Source: Flavisolibacter sp. (GTDB lineage Bacteria > Bacteroidota > Bacteroidia > Chitinophagales > Chitinophagaceae). From it: a stretch of 8,730 nucleotides of DNA. Positions 7,280-8,730 of this stretch are shown one piece after another. Each line of letters begins with the position of its first letter. Position 1 is the stretch's first letter. A model generated the notes under the pieces. The model made no database searches. It was not told where the DNA came from and worked only from the letters and a program-made list of their open reading frames with translations. The stretch spans positions 1 to 8,730 of the forward strand of contig JAGIAB010000111.1 of the NCBI GenBank assembly GCA_017745135.1, written 5' to 3'. A program made the position numbers and the translations under genes.

Positions 7280-8730
7280 ATGAGAAAGATTGCCTGTTTC
7301 CTCGCAGTAACCCTCTTGATCTCTCGTTTTTGTTTTTCGCAATCTTTTAGTGTTACCACATTAAGTCCGATTTCAATTGGAAGTATAGACACCCAGCATA
7401 AGCCCCAGGGGAAAACCTGGTTTTATGCAGGCAAATGGTGGGCAGCCATACCGCCATCAGTAGGTGGTACAAAGCTTTACCGTCTCGATGGTACCACCTG
7501 GACCCAAATGCTGAACCTTTCCACTTCCGGCAGCAGGCCGGATTGTTGGGTGGTTGGAGATTTAGTGCATATCCTGTTGTATAAAGGTTCAGGAACGAAC
7601 TCAATTGTAACCTTACAATATAATCCCGCTACCAGTACCTACAACTTTTGGAGCCAAAGACCCACTGCTACAAATTTTACTTTACCCACAGGCGTGGAAT
7701 CCGCAACACTTACAGTAGACGGAACAGGAAGAATGTGGGTGGCCGATGACATTGTAACGGATATGGAAGTAAGGTGGAGTGATGCTCCCTATACCACCTG
7801 GAGTAATCCCATTATTCTCGCTTCCGGTACAACAAGCGATGATATATGTGCAGTAACGAAACTGAATGGAAAAGTTGGTCTTTTCTGGTCCAACCAAACC
7901 ACCGGTTTGTTTGGTTTCAGAACTCATACCGATGGAGCAAATCCTGCATCATGGACAGCAACTGAAACTCCAGGTTCGGAATCCATCATCCCCGGAAATC
8001 CAAAAATGGCTGACGATCACATGAACCTGGTTTTAGCAAGCGATGGCACCTTATATGTTGCGGCTAAAACAAGTTACGATGCAGGAAATTTGCCGGAACT
8101 TGTATTTTTTGTACGTCGCCCTTCCGGCATCTGGGATCCAATGTACACAGTGACAACGAATAGCGAGACAGATGGCACACAGGCCATAGTAGTTTTGAAT
8201 GAAGTTTCAGGCAAGGTAAAAGTAGTATATACTTCCGCAACAAATGGTGGATCCATCCTTTGTAAGGAAAGCAGCATCTCAAATATTTCTTTTGGCTCTC
8301 CAACAACCCTAATAACCGATGCAACCCCCCTTTATAATTTTTCTTCCAGCACCCATTTTCCCTACAATCCTACCGTAGCAATTATCGCAACCAAAATATC
8401 AACGCCGCGGCAAGTGGTAAGTGTGCTGCTGAATGATCAAGGCGGGCCTCCAGACAACACCGCTCCTACGGTATCCGGTGTCACCCGCTTCAACCCCACG
8501 GCTCAAAACACCACCGCCACTTCGGTCACCTACCAGGTCTCTTTCTCCGAAGCCGTCAGTGGAGTGGACAACGCCGACTTTGCCCTCACTGCTACCGGAT
8601 CGGCCGCAGGCTCCATCGCCTCCACCACCGGTTCGGGCAGCACCTACCAGGTCACCGTCTCGGGTATAACTGGTACCGGCACCCTAAGGCTGGATGTAAA
8701 AGCTTCCGGCACCGGCATCACCGATCCTGC
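7280..8730 (+). CDS. Secreted beta-propeller-like protein with Ig-like module (3' end outside window)
   Basis: The frame is open from the ATG at 7280 to the right edge; 484 residues are visible and no stop is reached. A signal peptide is clear (M-R-K-I-A-C-F-L-A-V-T-L-L-I-S-R-F-C-F-S, cut before Q21), with no lipobox. Residues ~25-385 are rich in short beta-strands and recurring motifs such as L-D-G-T-T-W, D-G-T-G-R-M-W-V-A-D-D, G-L-F-W-S-N, S-D-G-T-L-Y-V-A-A and V-V-Y-T-S-A. That pattern suits a sialidase/BNR-like beta-propeller. I see no clear catalytic motif, so an enzyme activity is not claimed. From ~396 an Ig-like module begins (A-P-T-V-S-G...F-S-E-A-V-S-G-V-D), homologous to that in the upstream phosphatase. 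More Ig modules and a T9SS tail probably follow outside the window. Base composition changes sharply at about 8440. The propeller call is by eye only. Confidence 0.85.
   Translation, partial: MRKIACFLAVTLLISRFCFSQSFSVTTLSPISIGSIDTQHKPQGKTWFYAGKWWAAIPPSVGGTKLYRLDGTTWTQMLNLSTSGSRPDCWVVGDLVHILLYKGSGTNSIVTLQYNPATSTYNFWSQRPTATNFTLPTGVESATLTVDGTGRMWVADDIVTDMEVRWSDAPYTTWSNPIILASGTTSDDICAVTKLNGKVGLFWSNQTTGLFGFRTHTDGANPASWTATETPGSESIIPGNPKMADDHMNLVLASDGTLYVAAKTSYDAGNLPELVFFVRRPSGIWDPMYTVTTNSETDGTQAIVVLNEVSGKVKVVYTSATNGGSILCKESSISNISFGSPTTLITDATPLYNFSSSTHFPYNPTVAIIATKISTPRQVVSVLLNDQGGPPDNTAPTVSGVTRFNPTAQNTTATSVTYQVSFSEAVSGVDNADFALTATGSAAGSIASTTGSGSTYQVTVSGITGTGTLRLDVKASGTGITDP
8663..8730 (+). repeat. 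Ig-module DNA patch, copy 2 (runs to window edge)
   Basis: Partner of the patch at 5214-5281 (63/68 identical, same orientation, 3449 bases apart). It encodes residues 462-484 of the propeller-like protein. The match continues up to the last base of the window, so its true length is not known. Here the surrounding module is GC-rich as well, unlike copy 1. Confidence 0.85.

Noticed and set aside
8433..8669. Plus-strand open frame for a 78-residue Pro/Thr/Ser-rich peptide
   Set aside because: It is an out-of-frame reading of the GC-rich Ig module. The long frame from 7280 stays open through the same bases and gives a recognisable domain.

Overview
The window looks like chromosomal DNA from a Bacteroidota bacterium, probably of the Chitinophagaceae type. 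Three things suggest this. Two long secreted proteins carry the Ig-like modules common in that group. One of them ends in a typical type IX secretion (T9SS) type A sorting tail. The ribosome-binding regions are A/T-rich with no clear Shine-Dalgarno sequence. The assignment is inferred from protein character, not from a search.

Left half (1-4336), all on the + strand: the end of a surface-polysaccharide (exopolysaccharide, capsule or O-antigen) gene cluster. In order it holds the C-terminal part of a glycosyltransferase cut by the window edge, a complete GT4-type glycosyltransferase, a DUF354 protein with a GT-B-like look, a 296-bp gap with a long inverted repeat, and a WcaJ-like polyprenyl-phosphate glycosyl-1-phosphate transferase. 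The last enzyme would load the first sugar onto the lipid carrier, and the glycosyltransferases would extend the unit. A hairpin with a T-run just after it probably ends this transcription unit.

Right half (4422-8730), also + strand: two genes for exported multidomain proteins. The first (890 aa) is a purple-acid-phosphatase-like metallophosphoesterase with all its visible metal-ligand motifs. It is embedded in a chain of beta-sandwich, Ig-like and FnIII-like domains and ends in a T9SS tail. The second starts at 7280 and runs off the right edge without a stop (484 residues visible). It has a signal peptide, a probable beta-propeller and the start of an Ig-like module. The two genes are separated by a perfect 12-bp hairpin.

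The most interesting signal is in the Ig-like modules of these two neighbours. Over most of their length they are about half identical in protein. Over the last 68 visible bases they are almost identical in DNA (63/68), and that patch is GC-rich in both. This looks like a copied or converted DNA segment rather than ordinary divergence. I saw no RNA gene, insertion sequence, CRISPR array or defence system, and I do not claim a wholly new system here.
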